NCBI RefSeq assembly: GCF_001625195.1
Contig: NC_054391.1
Span: 1,674,001-1,738,000, forward strand
Direction: 5' to 3'
Length of the DNA: 64,000 bases
DNA from: Drechmeria coniospora
Taxonomy: Eukaryota; Ascomycota; Sordariomycetes; Hypocreales; Ophiocordycipitaceae
Every line of letters begins with the position of its first letter. The stretch's first letter is position 1. The translations under genes were made by a program, and so were the position numbers. The notes beneath the pieces are model-generated. The model was not told the origin of the DNA and did no database searches. It worked only from the letters and a program-made list of their open reading frames with translations. Positions 10,690-21,456 of the stretch are shown here, one piece after another.

Positions 10690-11130
10690 CAGTCCGGGCG
10701 GTGCTCAGGGAGCAATCCACCACGAACCACCACTCAGATAGTGCCAGGTAGGCGCAAAACATGTCCTTACCATGGTTCAAGTATTTGCCACTCCATAAAA
10801 GCAAGCAAAGTGACTTCAAACGGGATAGATGCTTTGGGCTGCCCACTGTACCCAATGCAATGCCCACCACCGACTCGTCGGCCAGTGCTGCGCCATCCAG
10901 GCGGTGCTGAGGGAACAATCCACCACCTAGTGTGCCTAGGTAGGTACCTACTAATACCTAGTAGTCAGGTTCCTTCAGTAAGTGGAAACGTGACATGATC
11001 GCCGGCCAAGTATCTTTTACACGTCAACAAGGGGGGAAAGTGACTTCGAGCGGGAGAGACACCTTCGCCGCCCACTGTACTTACAACTTACGGAGCACCG
11101 ACGCACCGTCAAACGCAGCCTCCGGATTCG
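10690..11130. repeat. Diverged tandem duplications upstream of the secreted-protein gene
   Basis: GCGGTGCTCAGGGAGCAATCCACCAC at about 10698 recurs with two mismatches at about 10900. AAAGTGACTTC followed by A/G-rich sequence and GCCCACTGTA occurs at about 10808 and again at about 11037. No coding region is convincing in 8650-11842; the rest is GTAC-rich low-complexity DNA. Confidence 0.55.
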
Positions 11131-11651
11131 CCGGTGCCGACACGAAGGTAGGTACTCCGTACATGCTGGGTACGAAGTGTGAGAGCAGAGGTACTTGCTG
11201 GTGCGCCGAGCTCGCCGCGTCGCCTCTTGTACACGTACGGGACCTGCACACGTGTACGAGTACCTTGTACGGACGGGTACCGCTCCGCTAGTCGTCGACC
11301 CAGCGACCTTGGGCCAAGCTGGAGAGAGCACAGTGGGAGAAGTCAAAACTGGCGCACTCGTCCACTGCCCCTGGACACCACCCCAGGCGCGCCCACCATA
11401 CTGTGTGCGTGCTGTCGTGCACGGCTTCGGCTGGCGAAAGGGGCGGCCATGGCCAAACCTTGTACTCCACAATCTGGCGCTGCAACGGCAGTTTCCTGCG
11501 AATAGTCCTACCGAGCACGGTAAGTCTCAGCACGCAGCTCGAAGCTCTGCCGCCCATGAGTGGTCGACGAAACGAAAGGCGGCATTCCCGTGGATCTCCC
11601 TCCCCGCCCTCCAGGGATGAAACACGGCCGTCGATGGCGACGGCTACAACG

Positions 11652-11657
11652 TATAAA
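11652..11657 (+). promoter_or_regulatory. TATA box of the secreted-protein gene at 11843
   Basis: TATAAA lies about 190 bases upstream of the ATG and is followed by a C/T-rich tract (about 11695-11815), a common layout for strongly expressed fungal genes. The start codon context is AATCACCATGA. Confidence 0.5.
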
Positions 11658-11842
11658 GTGTAGACACCCAGTCGGCCGAACCCATCCCCCGTTCCCTTGC
11701 CATTCATTTTCAATCGTCCTTTGTTTCTTTCGTCATCTGCCCAACGCATCCCTAGCGGACGCATCACATTCATTCGACACTCGTTGCCGCTCCAGTCCTT
11801 CTTTTTCACCCCCTATTTCTTCGTTCTAATTCCAAAATCACC

Positions 11843-12382
11843 ATGAAGCATACCGCCGCCGTCGTTGGCCTTCTCGCCTCCCTCGCTCTCGCCGGACCCG
11901 TCACGCCGATCCCTCAAGCGGCCAGCGTCACGTCCTCGACGAGCAGCGCCAAGTTCCCGTCGCGCGTCACGCCCATTCCCGTCCCGGCCGTCGTCAAGCA
12001 GCAGGCGCCGGGATCCCCGGCCGAGGCCCACTTTCCTCCCGGCATCACCCCGCTGCCCGCCGCTCCGACGCCGGCCGGCCGATTCGGTTCCGCCGTCTCC
12101 GCCATCCCCAACGTCTCGCAGTACGTTGTCGAGAACCAGGCAAAGCACTTTTCCCACCTCTACCCCAGCGAGCCCCTCAGCCACGAGAAGACGGCCGAGC
12201 CTCCGTCCTCCTCGATCAGCGGCGACGCCGAGGACGCCTTCTTCGGTTCTCCGCAGCTCCAGATTCCCCTCGGCTCCGTCCCCCACCCATACGCCGAGTC
12301 GGAGGGCAAGGTCCGTCACTTCAACCGCGAAGGGCCGGTCGCGGCCCCCAAGGGTCCCGTGGGCCCTACCGGCCACGAATGA
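11843..12382 (+). CDS. Secreted Pro-rich protein with repeated TPIP-type motifs (179 aa)
   Basis: Single exon with ATG at 11843 in a good context (CACCATG) and TGA at 12380-12382. The N-terminus is a signal peptide (MKHTAAVVGLLASLALAGP). The mature protein is low in complexity, rich in Pro, Ser and Ala, and free of cysteine. It carries a repeated motif of the form (V/I)TPIP/TPLP: PVTPIPQ near residue 20, VTPIPVP near 43, ITPLPAAP near 69 and a weaker AIPN near 88. The C-terminal part is charged and His-containing (AKHFSHLYPSEPLSHEK). The repeats suggest a structural surface protein or a repeat-containing secreted peptide precursor, but no clear KR/RR Kex2 sites are present. I do not recognise the family. 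GC content and codon use are far higher than in the array genes at 4-8 kb. Confidence 0.7.
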   Translation: MKHTAAVVGLLASLALAGPVTPIPQAASVTSSTSSAKFPSRVTPIPVPAVVKQQAPGSPAEAHFPPGITPLPAAPTPAGRFGSAVSAIPNVSQYVVENQAKHFSHLYPSEPLSHEKTAEPPSSSISGDAEDAFFGSPQLQIPLGSVPHPYAESEGKVRHFNREGPVAAPKGPVGPTGHE

Positions 12383-12927
12383 GGCTCGCCCGCGTCTGCG
12401 TTTTTCCGCACCCGCACGAGGGAGGAGGACTTGTCGTTTTGTCGCCTTTGACTTGATGTTCAGCGAGTTGGCGTTCTAGGCTTCGTTCCGAAAGGCTGGT
12501 CCTTTTCTTCTTGCCAAGATGGAGACCGTGTTTCAGGGTCCACGAACGTAAGAATAATGTTTCACATACATAAACAGTTACATAAACATAAATCAATAAT
12601 GCACATTCAACCCCCAACTTGCGTCCGTCCATTCATCCTGTCTGCAGGTATGTGTTGTATCTTTGTCCTCCTGGCAGCGGCCACTTTAGCGAGTCGCACG
12701 GGAGGCACGCACGGCTGATCAGAGTCCGTCGGCTGCCTTCCGAAAACACCCCTTGTCGCATGCCGCGCGACCGTCGCATTTTTCTACTGCTCACAGGCCA
12801 ACAACAATCGTCGCAGGAAACGGGAGCCGTTGCCGCCCCAGCCGCGTCGTTTGCGGCGACAGAAAATAATCCATCACAATCTCACCATCTCATTCCGGCA
12901 CCTAGTCTCCTCCCCTGATCTGAGCCG
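12383..12927. other. Intergenic region between convergent genes
   Basis: The 3' ends of the 11843 gene and the tyrosinase face each other here. An AT-rich patch at about 12548-12602 (ACATAAACATAAATCAATAA) is a plausible 3'-end processing region for the plus-strand gene. No further gene seen. Confidence 0.4.
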
Positions 12928-15405
12928 TCATAGATTCATGCGCCTCCTGACTGCCGTGGTCGAGGATGTGCGCTCCGCGCTCGTGGCATTGACACCCTGC
13001 GTTGCCGGCAGCAAGGCGCCGCCGTTGGGGGGCGGCGGCACCTTTCCCTTCAACGTGAGATTCCCGACCGGCGACAGGGTCGAGTTCCCAAACGTCGGGA
13101 ACTCGCTGTCCGTCAACTGCGGCGTCACCAGCACAGTCTCGACCTCCACCTTGAGGCTCGAGGGAGTGTCGACGACGCTGCCGTCATGCTGCAGAGGATG
13201 GAGTCAGTCCCACGCTCAGCTGCAGGTTCGAATGGGCAGGGGACATGTGGAGCGAGGAGTGAGGAGCAGAGACCAGGGGAGCAGGGACGGGGAACGACAA
13301 ACGTACCTTGACAACCCTGGCGCCGAGCAGCTCGACGATGGACTCTCCCGTCACCGCGCCGGAAGCCACGGCGTCTTGGAGCACGTCGTCAAGGGGAAGC
13401 CCGGCCGTGAGCCGGCCGTCCTCGGGCAGGTTGACGACGGCGAGGCTTGACGCCTTCTTGTGGCCGTAGTAAATCTCGATCTGGCACGGCTTGGGCAGCT
13501 GGGCGCGATCGACGCCAACCTGGGCAAAGAAGCGCCAGTAGGGCAGCGCATCGTCGCGTCGCTGGACCAGGCCCCGCCGACGGGTGGCGGCGCGGTTTCC
13601 GTACTGGCGGTTGATGAGTGCCGTTGCGTCCCGGCGCATCTGATCGGCCGACTTGGACCAGTACTCGAGCCCCGAGTAGGAGTAGCCGAAGCCTCTCATG
13701 GATCCGACGGTCTGCGTCGTGTGGAAGTCTCCGGTGCTGCTCTCGAACGGCGCCATGGGAGATTCGTTGGAGATGATGGTTCCTGCCGGAGACGAAAAGC
13801 GGGCGAAGCCGTAGTAGGTGTTGTGGAAGATGGCTTCGGCGGGGCGGATCGCCTGCCAGTACGCCCACAGCCTGTCGACGTTGGTGTGGTGCAGCATGCT
13901 TCAGACGTCCACCCGAGTCAGCTTGAGCCAATCCGGTAGACGAGGGATAGGCGAGGCCGAGAAGCGCTCACAAGAGAGGGTCAAAGCCGGCCAGGTCGGG
14001 GTTGGTAAACTGCTGGCCGCAGGTGGCGTCGGTGTGGACGACGTTGTGCAGGTTCTCGAGACCGTAGGCGCTGCCGGCCGAGACGAACTGCGAAAAGGTC
14101 CTGGAACGGGCGAATGAATCGTACTGGGGGGCAAAGGGGGGTTAGCAGGGACACGGAGCGGAACGAGAGCGACCGAAGCTGGCTTCGCAAGCGGATGATG
14201 CCTACCGTCCAGGCGCGCAGGTTCCGCTGGGAGAGGTAGGCGTTGGCGGTAGCAGGGTAGCTCTGTCCGGCAAAGCTGCAGCGTAGGATGCGGGCTCGGT
14301 TGAAGGCGTCAAATCGGCCGTACTGGCCGTTCAGGACCTGCTGGGGAATGCGGTACGTGTACAGCGGATTGTTGACCAACTGCCACGCGATGCCATTTCC
14401 GCTAGGGACGTTCACCCAGACCGTCTGCGTCGTCGTCGAGGAGGGAACCGTTGAATCAGCCGCCCAATCCCAGTAGGGGGACCGGAGCAGCTCGGCGGCC
14501 GTCTTGTATTCCGCCTGTCGGCTTGGAGGGTAGCGCAGGGCGATGCGCCTCGCCGTGTCGACGAGGATTTGCTATCGCCTGTCAGCATTTGCTCTCCGGG
14601 AACGTCGATGTAAACAAGGGGCGGGAAGAAAATGCAAAGGGAAAGGGGGGGAAGAAAGGGGACGAAGGTGGAGGAACGAGGGAGAAGGGGCAAGAAAGAG
14701 GAAGAAAGCGTGGTGAGCAGGGATGAGGAATGGTAGAAGGGGCGACGGAGAAAGGATGGATAATTTGCTCCTGCCGCACGAACCTCGAAAAGAATAATGT
14801 ACGCCCGATGCCAGGCGACAAACATGGATTCCTGCTCACGCATTCACCGTCAGCATCGACCCGTCGCTCGATCGCCATGGCGAACCCACGCCGTGCGGAC
14901 AATATCCCGTCCATCCTCGAAAGTTCGTCTGGCGCCCCGAGCCGTTCCACTCAATAAAAGGCGCTCCGTGGATGCCTGGAGAGCTCGGGTCAGCAGCAGA
15001 GTCGAGGATAGGGTTGCGTCTGCGTCGCGCCCTTCTCGTCTTCGGCGTCGGGGGCGAGGACTTGCCCGAAACTTGAAAGTACGACAGCGGGTCTGTGTAG
15101 CTCGTTTGCTGCATCTCATTGAGCGCCTGGATGTAGAGGTCCCTGCGACGACGAGAATGGTCAGCCGGTGTCCCTTGGCATCTTTCTCTCCCGCCCCCTC
15201 TCGGATCTCTCGGCGACTGCGGACAACCGGCACCAGCATACCACTGAGCTCCGGAGGCGGCCAAGACGTTGATGTCCTGCCTCAGGCTGGGGTTCCAGGA
15301 CGCCGGGGGCACGACGCCCGTGATGGGATACGCCACCGTCTGCGCAAGCGCGAGAGAGGCTGTGTCGAGCAGCCAAGCGCCGACGACGACTAGTTCGGGA
15401 CGCAT
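12928..15405 (-). CDS. Secreted tyrosinase (polyphenol oxidase), 8 exons, 581 aa
   Basis: Exons read complement(join(12928..13188, 13307..13898, 13972..14123, 14206..14571, 14784..14831, 14890..14975, 15066..15142, 15242..15405)); the sum is 1746 nt and all phases close. Tyrosinases oxidise monophenols and diphenols to quinones with a dinuclear copper site. CuA ligands are visible as IHG (His83), YCPH (Cys106-x-His108, the thioether-type Cys-x-His of fungal enzymes) and WHRAY (His117). CuB ligands are LHNVVH (His273, His277) and HHTNVDR (301-302). The C-terminal lid domain contains the conserved IYYGHKK segment. Residues 1-20 form a signal peptide (MRPELVVVGAWLLDTASLAL), so the enzyme is probably secreted or vacuolar; I chose this ATG over one eight codons upstream because it gives the cleaner signal. 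The second intron (15065-14976) has a GC donor (GG|GCAAGT). The fourth intron is unusually long (212 nt). Confidence 0.88.
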
Positions 15406-18400
15406 CGTGATGGGTAAAAGGCTCGTCAAGCTGGGAAGCCAAGGTCATTCAGAAGCCGACGGCAAGCTACCAGCCAACGCAACTCGGTCACAAAGGAACC
15501 TTGATCTTAGGAAGGGCCTTGACACAGCCGGTGGCAGGTCGGAATCGGTGAATATATACTTGATTCCCATGCCGTTCTCATGAGCAATCTTCCAACGGCA
15601 GATTCGTTGCTGGATCCAGTCCGACTCTTGTCCGGCACGCGAAGCCGAGGCTAGTCCGAGCTGCAACGATGGGAGACTCCATTCGCGATGGATGGCCCGG
15701 CGAATATAGCAGAGGTCGACCAGGCCCATCCTCCAGGCTCCTCCTTCCCCTTGCGGTGCGTGATGATCGGCCGAGGCCACATGGCCGTGTGACCGCATCA
15801 GCATGGCCTGTCTCGAAGGTAGCGTCAACGTGCCAGGCGGGAAAGAGAGGTACGACAAAACGTACGAGCGTCGACGGCTCGGCAACCGTGAGGGCAGGAC
15901 GAGTCCGGGAGCTTCTGCTTCCTGCTCTGCGAATCTGCGGCTGTGCAAAGGCTGCTAGTGCCATGCACATGCAATGCAGCTTGCCTGCGGCTGATTCCTT
16001 CCAACAGCGCGGGGAGGCAGGCAGAGACACAGGCGGGCATGCGAGCATGCGAGCATGCGAACAAAGAATGGCCACGCATGCATGGAGTCGCACATTGCGG
16101 GCTGAAAAACATGTCTTGTCGGGGCTCGAGAGAGGAGGTGGAATCCTCGGTGGGATGGGGAATGCTTGCTGGTTCGCCGCACGACGAGTGAGTTGTCGAC
16201 TCTCGGAGCAATGAGGGGTTTCCGGCATATCGAGGCAGCTGCGTCATTCACCATTCACCATTTTACGCCACGAGGTACGGTAAGTGCACATATGCGTGTA
16301 AGAGAATACTCCCGGCAGCTAGAGATCGAGGACTGCGACGTTGTTTGATGCTACTCTGGCGCGCTTGGTCCTGTCAGCCGGCTGAGAGTTTTCAGCCTTG
16401 CCGCGGCCAATTTTGATCCTTTGGGGCTTGCGATTTCCTGTACCACCTGGCCGACCCATCATGAAGTGAGAAGGAGCAACAATGTGTAGGTCCTTTACAT
16501 GCAGGTTAGAGACTTATTATAGCTCGATCGGTATTCGTCGACAGTTTGTACTGCTGCTATTTACGACCTCATCGACTCGGTGTCTTGCCGACGACGCCGC
16601 AACCGACATCGGAGTGGGGTCGGGATCTAGTGGGGCGATCCTGCGATCACGTAGCGCGTGTTACCTGAGACATGCAGTGAGTGCTTGTGCCTGTACAGCA
16701 CGGTACCGCCGTCGCATGTACAAGCCTGTAACGTGCGCGTATCTATACATCTGCGGCCGCGAGGTGCACAGCTACAAAGTCGTACTGGTACCGCGCATGC
16801 ACATGTACGGTACATATCGGTAGTCCACACAGTGCCTCGATTTAGCTGTAGCGCTGCCCACACACGGTGAGTCGACAAAAGTGACGACTCAGCTTTGGTG
16901 GCGCCACTCGTACAAATTGAATCGACATTTTTGCCACCCCGCTGTACGCTTACTCCTTTACCACATTCCCATCTCCTGCCTACTGTCAAGGCTGGCTGAT
17001 ACTAGAGCCTTCGTCTGGAGTTCTCGTTGTTTGCTTGCCCACTTGCTCGACACGCCAGCTTCCATGGGCCGTTCAGGCTACGCAGTGACAGTTACAGACT
17101 GGTACTGGGGGCAGGGATTTGGGGTCCGGCTGGCGGACAAGTGCTAATTCCTCGTTTCGTTGGTATGCAAGGCACAGGACCGAGGCCGATGAGTTGGACG
17201 CATCCGTCTGCGGATACGAGTCGGGTAAGACGACGGATGGGCTGAAAGGAATATAACTCTACAACGTAGACATGTCCGTACAAGACCATGCCAGTGCATC
17301 CGACGTGATTCATACTTCATCCGCTACGACACAGTGCACAGGCATGTACAACCAGGCGTACGCAGGCAAACGTGCAACTCTACTCGTAACCCTAGCGTTC
17401 CGGCTGCAGACGCAGGCGTGCATGTGAGGATTCTCATAGGATAGCAATTTTCGTATTGGTAGGTAGTCGTAATACTGACAGAATCCTTCACTATTGCTCC
17501 CCATACTGTGCGGAAGCAACTCGTTCACCTTTGGCAAGTTGTTGCAAGGGAAGGGACACGGTCTGCCATTGGCTGTCCAGGGCCGAAGCAAGTCCAAGGT
17601 ACAGATAATAACATGGACGCATATGTGCCGAAGCATATGTATGTTTTCACGCATGGGCGCGTCGACGTTCCGCAAAGTAGTCAAATCACCCACTATTATT
17701 ATGCTCGCAAGCCCAAACACGAGCATGGAGTAAATACACCGACGCACAAGTACGCAAAGGGCACTTGCTTGCCAAAGATGGGTTATCGATGTAAACGGCA
17801 ACTGAAAGCTGTCTCCTTCTACACCTACATGCCCGTCTTCTCACAAGGTCCTTCCACGAAGCTGCCAGCACGACAGCAAGGACCACCACGACGGGCACCG
17901 GGTTAGGCAGGTGCAAGCAAATTCACGGCCAGTTCCTTTATTGGGTCTTGTTCCTTCGACCGACGCGTGGCCGCCGTTGACATGTAGCTACTCCTAGACG
18001 GCAGCTCGAACCTTTGACCCAGCAGCCGATTCGTTTCGTGTAACGTGATGTTCGTATGCAGTCATCACACATGTACGCTTCCATGTCGTCGTTCTAGCGT
18101 CACACAGAGACATGCAAGTAATACCTACCAGTTGCTCGAGGGCGTGCGTGCTTCCTCTGTGTTGGGTGTACACTTACGACACCAACCAACTCCGCCCCTA
18201 GCCGTGCCGTGTTTCACCCTTTTTTCCCCACACCCGATGCCACCTTTGCCATCTCGGCTCCTGTCATGCCCCATCTCCCATGCCCCTACACCTGCATTCT
18301 GCATCCTTACACCTCAACAGTGCCGGGTAGGAATGAGGAAGCCAGGATGCCGGTAACCCCCCTCAAGTCGGTGGTACCCAGCTGTCGAAAAGCGACGAGA

Positions 18401-19039
18401 ACGGGGGAGAAGGAGACGGACGGGAGGTGCGAGTGGTAAGACGCGTCAACGAAAATGGAAGACGTCACGGTCACGTCATGGTAATCCGTGTAGCTGCATA
18501 AGCGTAAGACGGACAAATCAAAGCTCCGTACTCGCTCGTGTGGCAAGCTGACTCACGCGCATCTTCAAACTATTCATGACGATCGATCCATATGTCATGC
18601 TATAACACGACGTTTCGTACGATGAAGCTCGTCGGTTCCAAGTACTACGCGTCATGCATATACGGCCGCTGGGATTGTCGCGCCTCTGGCCTACCGGGAA
18701 CATCCGACCTTTGGTTGAATGACCCCCTTCACCCTCTTCCGAAGCGTAATCCTCCCAAGGAGAGTGGAGCCTGGTGGTCGGTTGGCGAATCCAACGGGAA
18801 GCTCTGTAGGCCAATAAGATGAGGGAATGCCATACTCTTTCTGACACCATCACACGTCGACAAATCAATTGGATGGTTCACCTTGGTGAGGAGTTGGTTC
18901 AGGGTGCACATGGCATGCGGTGGAGGATTATGCATGGTCAGGAAGCTGTGTGACATTTGTAGGCCTATCCGTACAAAACTCTACACCATGCATCACGTAC
19001 CAATTTCAAGCCTTCCCTGGTCATTCTCCCTCAGGTGAA
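15406..19039. other. Long gene-free region
   Basis: I see no supported gene in these 3.6 kb. Open frames are short, overlap on both strands and lack motifs or splice continuity. Local features are a CGAGCATG repeat near 16038-16060 and several palindromic GTAC words. The part next to 15406 must hold the tyrosinase promoter. Confidence 0.4.
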
Positions 19040-19803
19040 TCACTGCTCCTTTGCATGAAGGAAGTCGGCAACTTTCTTGTCGAAAATTCGATCCTTGACA
19101 AGTTGGTCGGCGGACTCGACAATCTAAGTCTGACAGTTCCTCTGCGTAATCCGCTTGCCGCGTCGAGCCTGTCAATGCCCAAATCAGCTAGTTTATTCCA
19201 GTAATAAGACATCATAAGTGTGTGCATGGCAGCCTCCCCAAGGAGCTCCTGTCTTGAGGGTCCACGAAAGGTTGATCTGCAAAACCCAAAGGAATGTATA
19301 TTCCAAGTCGGATTGAAACTTACCGCATCATCAACCGAATTTAGGGTCTTCCCTGGAACCTTGATACTATGCACACTGACCTCAAAAGCGCATACAGGTA
19401 CGCAGTCCTCCTTAGGGACTCCGTTGGAAAACGTAGCTTTCTCGTCAAAGTACTTTGAATCAATCCACTGCAGCGGGATCCTCTCCATGGGCGCTCTCGA
19501 GGACTCCTTGACATTATAGTTGCGCTTGATCTCAAATTGGAAGCCGCTTCGTACATCGCCCGTCGCGTGTATCAGAACGCCGATATCGTGGTCACGGTGC
19601 GATCGCACCCAGTACGACCAGTGATCTTTGAAGGGGTGGCCATTGAAAACCAGCAATTCCACCCTGAAAGCCCCTTCAGGACCCTTTGGGGCCACTATCG
19701 GTGCCTTGGGCGCCGAAGGACGAGGTGGCGGCGGCATGCTAGCAGGAGGCGGCGGCGGCGGCGGCGGCGGAAGTGGAGGAGGAGCACCACTGGCCGAAGA
19801 CAT
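19040..19803 (-). pseudogene. Conserved fungal protein of unknown function, apparently broken by an in-frame TAG
   Basis: Exon 1 (19324-19803, 160 codons) starts MSSASG and has a Pro run encoded by a GGC microsatellite. It then has a conserved-looking core (LLVFNGHPFKDHWSYWVRSH ... GVLIHATGDVRSGFQFEIKR). After a GTAAGT donor at 19323-19322, the acceptor at 19170-19169 (TTGACAG) joins a second exon (19040-19168). It reads ARRGKRITQRNCQT, then TAG (19126-19124), then IVESADQLVKDRIF and VADFLHAKEQ to TGA. From memory of related fungal proteins, Trp (TGG) is expected at the TAG, so one G-to-A change would have cut off the last 27 residues. If a closer acceptor (47-nt intron) is used instead, a different short tail results. 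A TATA-like element (ATATATAC on the sense strand) lies near 19895-19905. Function unknown. Confidence 0.55.
19749..19770. repeat. GGC trinucleotide microsatellite coding a Pro run
   Basis: Seven or so GGC/GCG triplets on the plus strand encode a Pro run near residue 12 of the minus-strand gene. Length variation here would change the Pro tract without shifting the frame. Confidence 0.7.
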
Positions 19804-20406
19804 GACGTGAGCAAATTTGGAGTTTCGTCGGATAGCACAAATATTCATACAAGAATCGGATCGAGGCTGATGGAAAGACGAGGATGGTTGTGGGAGTATA
19901 TATCGTGTAGAGCATATTGATAAAATGTGCACTCTTGTGGCAGAGGGGACGCTGTTTTTAAACTCATCATTCTTGAGTGGCACGTCTAAGGAGACTAACC
20001 ATGCTGGCTCCTGCTTTGTGGACGATACGGTTGGAATTTTTCAGGTAGTTGGCGCCTTCCTCAAGCTCTTATCGAACGCAGACAGGCATATGCCAGAGGC
20101 GACGCGTCAGGCATCGGCCGTGCCATGGGCCTTCTCGGAAGCAACCACCACCATTGTAGATGGTTTTTCGTTGCACGGACCTGCCATCTGTGCCGTGGTA
20201 GATTTTGTCGTCACCTCTGCTTCAACCGTCGGCGCCATCTGGCCGCTTACAATCAAGCAACACGCAAAGCGCAATTGGCACGGTTTTGGTGGACACGGAG
20301 CCTTGAACCAAGACCACTTATATCACCGCTGAGGCATCAACGCACAACCCCGCAACATGTCTGTGTACAACGGCTTCCATGCCGATACACAACAAAGGGC
20401 AGCGGC
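19804..20406. other. Intergenic region upstream of the broken gene
   Basis: It holds the promoter side of the 19040-19803 gene and the 3' flank of the dioxygenase gene. An open frame of 135 codons on the plus strand (19925-20332) has no recognisable motif, and I do not call it. Confidence 0.35.
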
Positions 20407-21115
20407 CTAGGGTGATGTAAAATGCTCAACATAGTCCTGGCGAAATTTGTTGTCCTCGAGCTCCGGACATCGGTTGAGGGCAGTCCACTTCGGTTCGTCT
20501 TTGAAAAGTCTCATGGCGTAAACGTACTGTTGATGGCAAGTTAGCACATCCGACACCCAGCCCAAGCGGCGGATGCGGCCAAGGCAAAGACGTGGTTCAG
20601 GATAGGCATGCCCATACGTTAGACTCGTCCGTTGTGAAGCGGTGGTAGATGCCGGCCGGTAGAATCAGGAGGTCGTCCTTGGCGAGGAGGACGCGGACCC
20701 AGTCGTCGTCTTTGCTCCGAACGTCGAAGTAACCCTGGCCGGCGCGAATGTAGCGAATCTCCTCATCTTCGTGCAGATGCTCCTCGAAGAACATCTTCAC
20801 CTTGGTCTCGTAGACGTCCCCCATCTTGTCGGCCGAGACCGTGATCTCGTCACGGTTCTTGTAGCCGCGCTGGGTAGCCAAGGCGTTCACGCCGTCGAGG
20901 TTCGGGAGGTGGTAGTAGAGGACGCCAATCTTCTCCAGCTCTTCGATGCTTACGACCCGTCCCGAGTCGTGCGGGAGCCGCTGGTCACCCTGCGGGCGTG
21001 GAACGTGAGGTCAGTCCAGGGCTCGCTCCTTCATCACAGTCCAGGCCATCGCCACGTCATCACATCTGCCCCACCGTAGACTGACCGGTGCGTTGTCATA
21101 CATGTATGCCTTCAT
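20407..21115 (-). CDS. ADI1: Acireductone dioxygenase (methionine salvage), 173 aa
   Basis: Exons read complement(join(20407..20526, 20618..20989, 21086..21115)), 522 nt. The first exon codes only [10 protein letters not shown], then GTCAGT opens a 96-nt intron. The enzyme converts acireductone to the 2-keto acid precursor of methionine plus formate (Fe form) in the methylthioadenosine salvage cycle, in cytosol and nucleus. It is a cupin: the metal-binding motif HLHEDEE gives His81, His83 and Glu87, and the fourth ligand is His126 in IYHRF. The segments [12 protein letters not shown] and GQGYFDVR are typical of the family, and length matches (family about 180 aa). It is divergent from the APH-like kinase gene with 341 bases between start codons. 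Confidence 0.9.
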
Positions 21116-21456
21116 CGTGCGCTCTTGCCCTCGGCGGACCGGCAATAGCGTAGAGAGGTACGGGAATGGCGAGGTGGAAAATTTAAAAAGTATGTCTGAA
21201 TGGTGGTGTGGAGGCGGGGAAGCGTAGCGTTGCGTGAATTCCTTTGCGTGAATTCCTTTGCGTGAATTCCTACTGTAGTTAGCTGCGCCTAGAGGGAACG
21301 AGCCTGAGGAAAAAACAAAAATTCGCCAATGCCGCCAACGTGACGCCACCCTCGCGGCCCCTGTCTCTCCATACCCAAAGATAAATTATTCGTAACCGAG
21401 TTTTGCCCGCCATACTCAGCGCTGCCAATCTCGACGCTTCCACGTCCAACGCAATC
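21116..21456. promoter_or_regulatory. Shared promoter region of ADI1 and the APH-like kinase
   Basis: This is the only space between two divergent start codons (21115 minus, 21457 plus). It contains a perfect 14-bp triple repeat (21231-21272), AT-rich stretches (21178-21190 and 21384-21398) and no other frame. Co-regulation is an inference from the arrangement. Confidence 0.4.
21231..21272. repeat. Three tandem copies of a 14-bp unit (TGCGTGAATTCCTT)
   Basis: Copies start at 21231, 21245 and 21259; the last differs only in its final base. Each contains the palindrome GAATTC. They sit roughly midway between the two divergent genes. Confidence 0.85.

Noticed and set aside
11813..12479. Overlapping frames on both strands around the secreted protein (187 and 204 codons)
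   Set aside because: Arg/Pro/Ser-rich shadows of the GC-rich gene at 11843; only that frame has a signal peptide and good start context.
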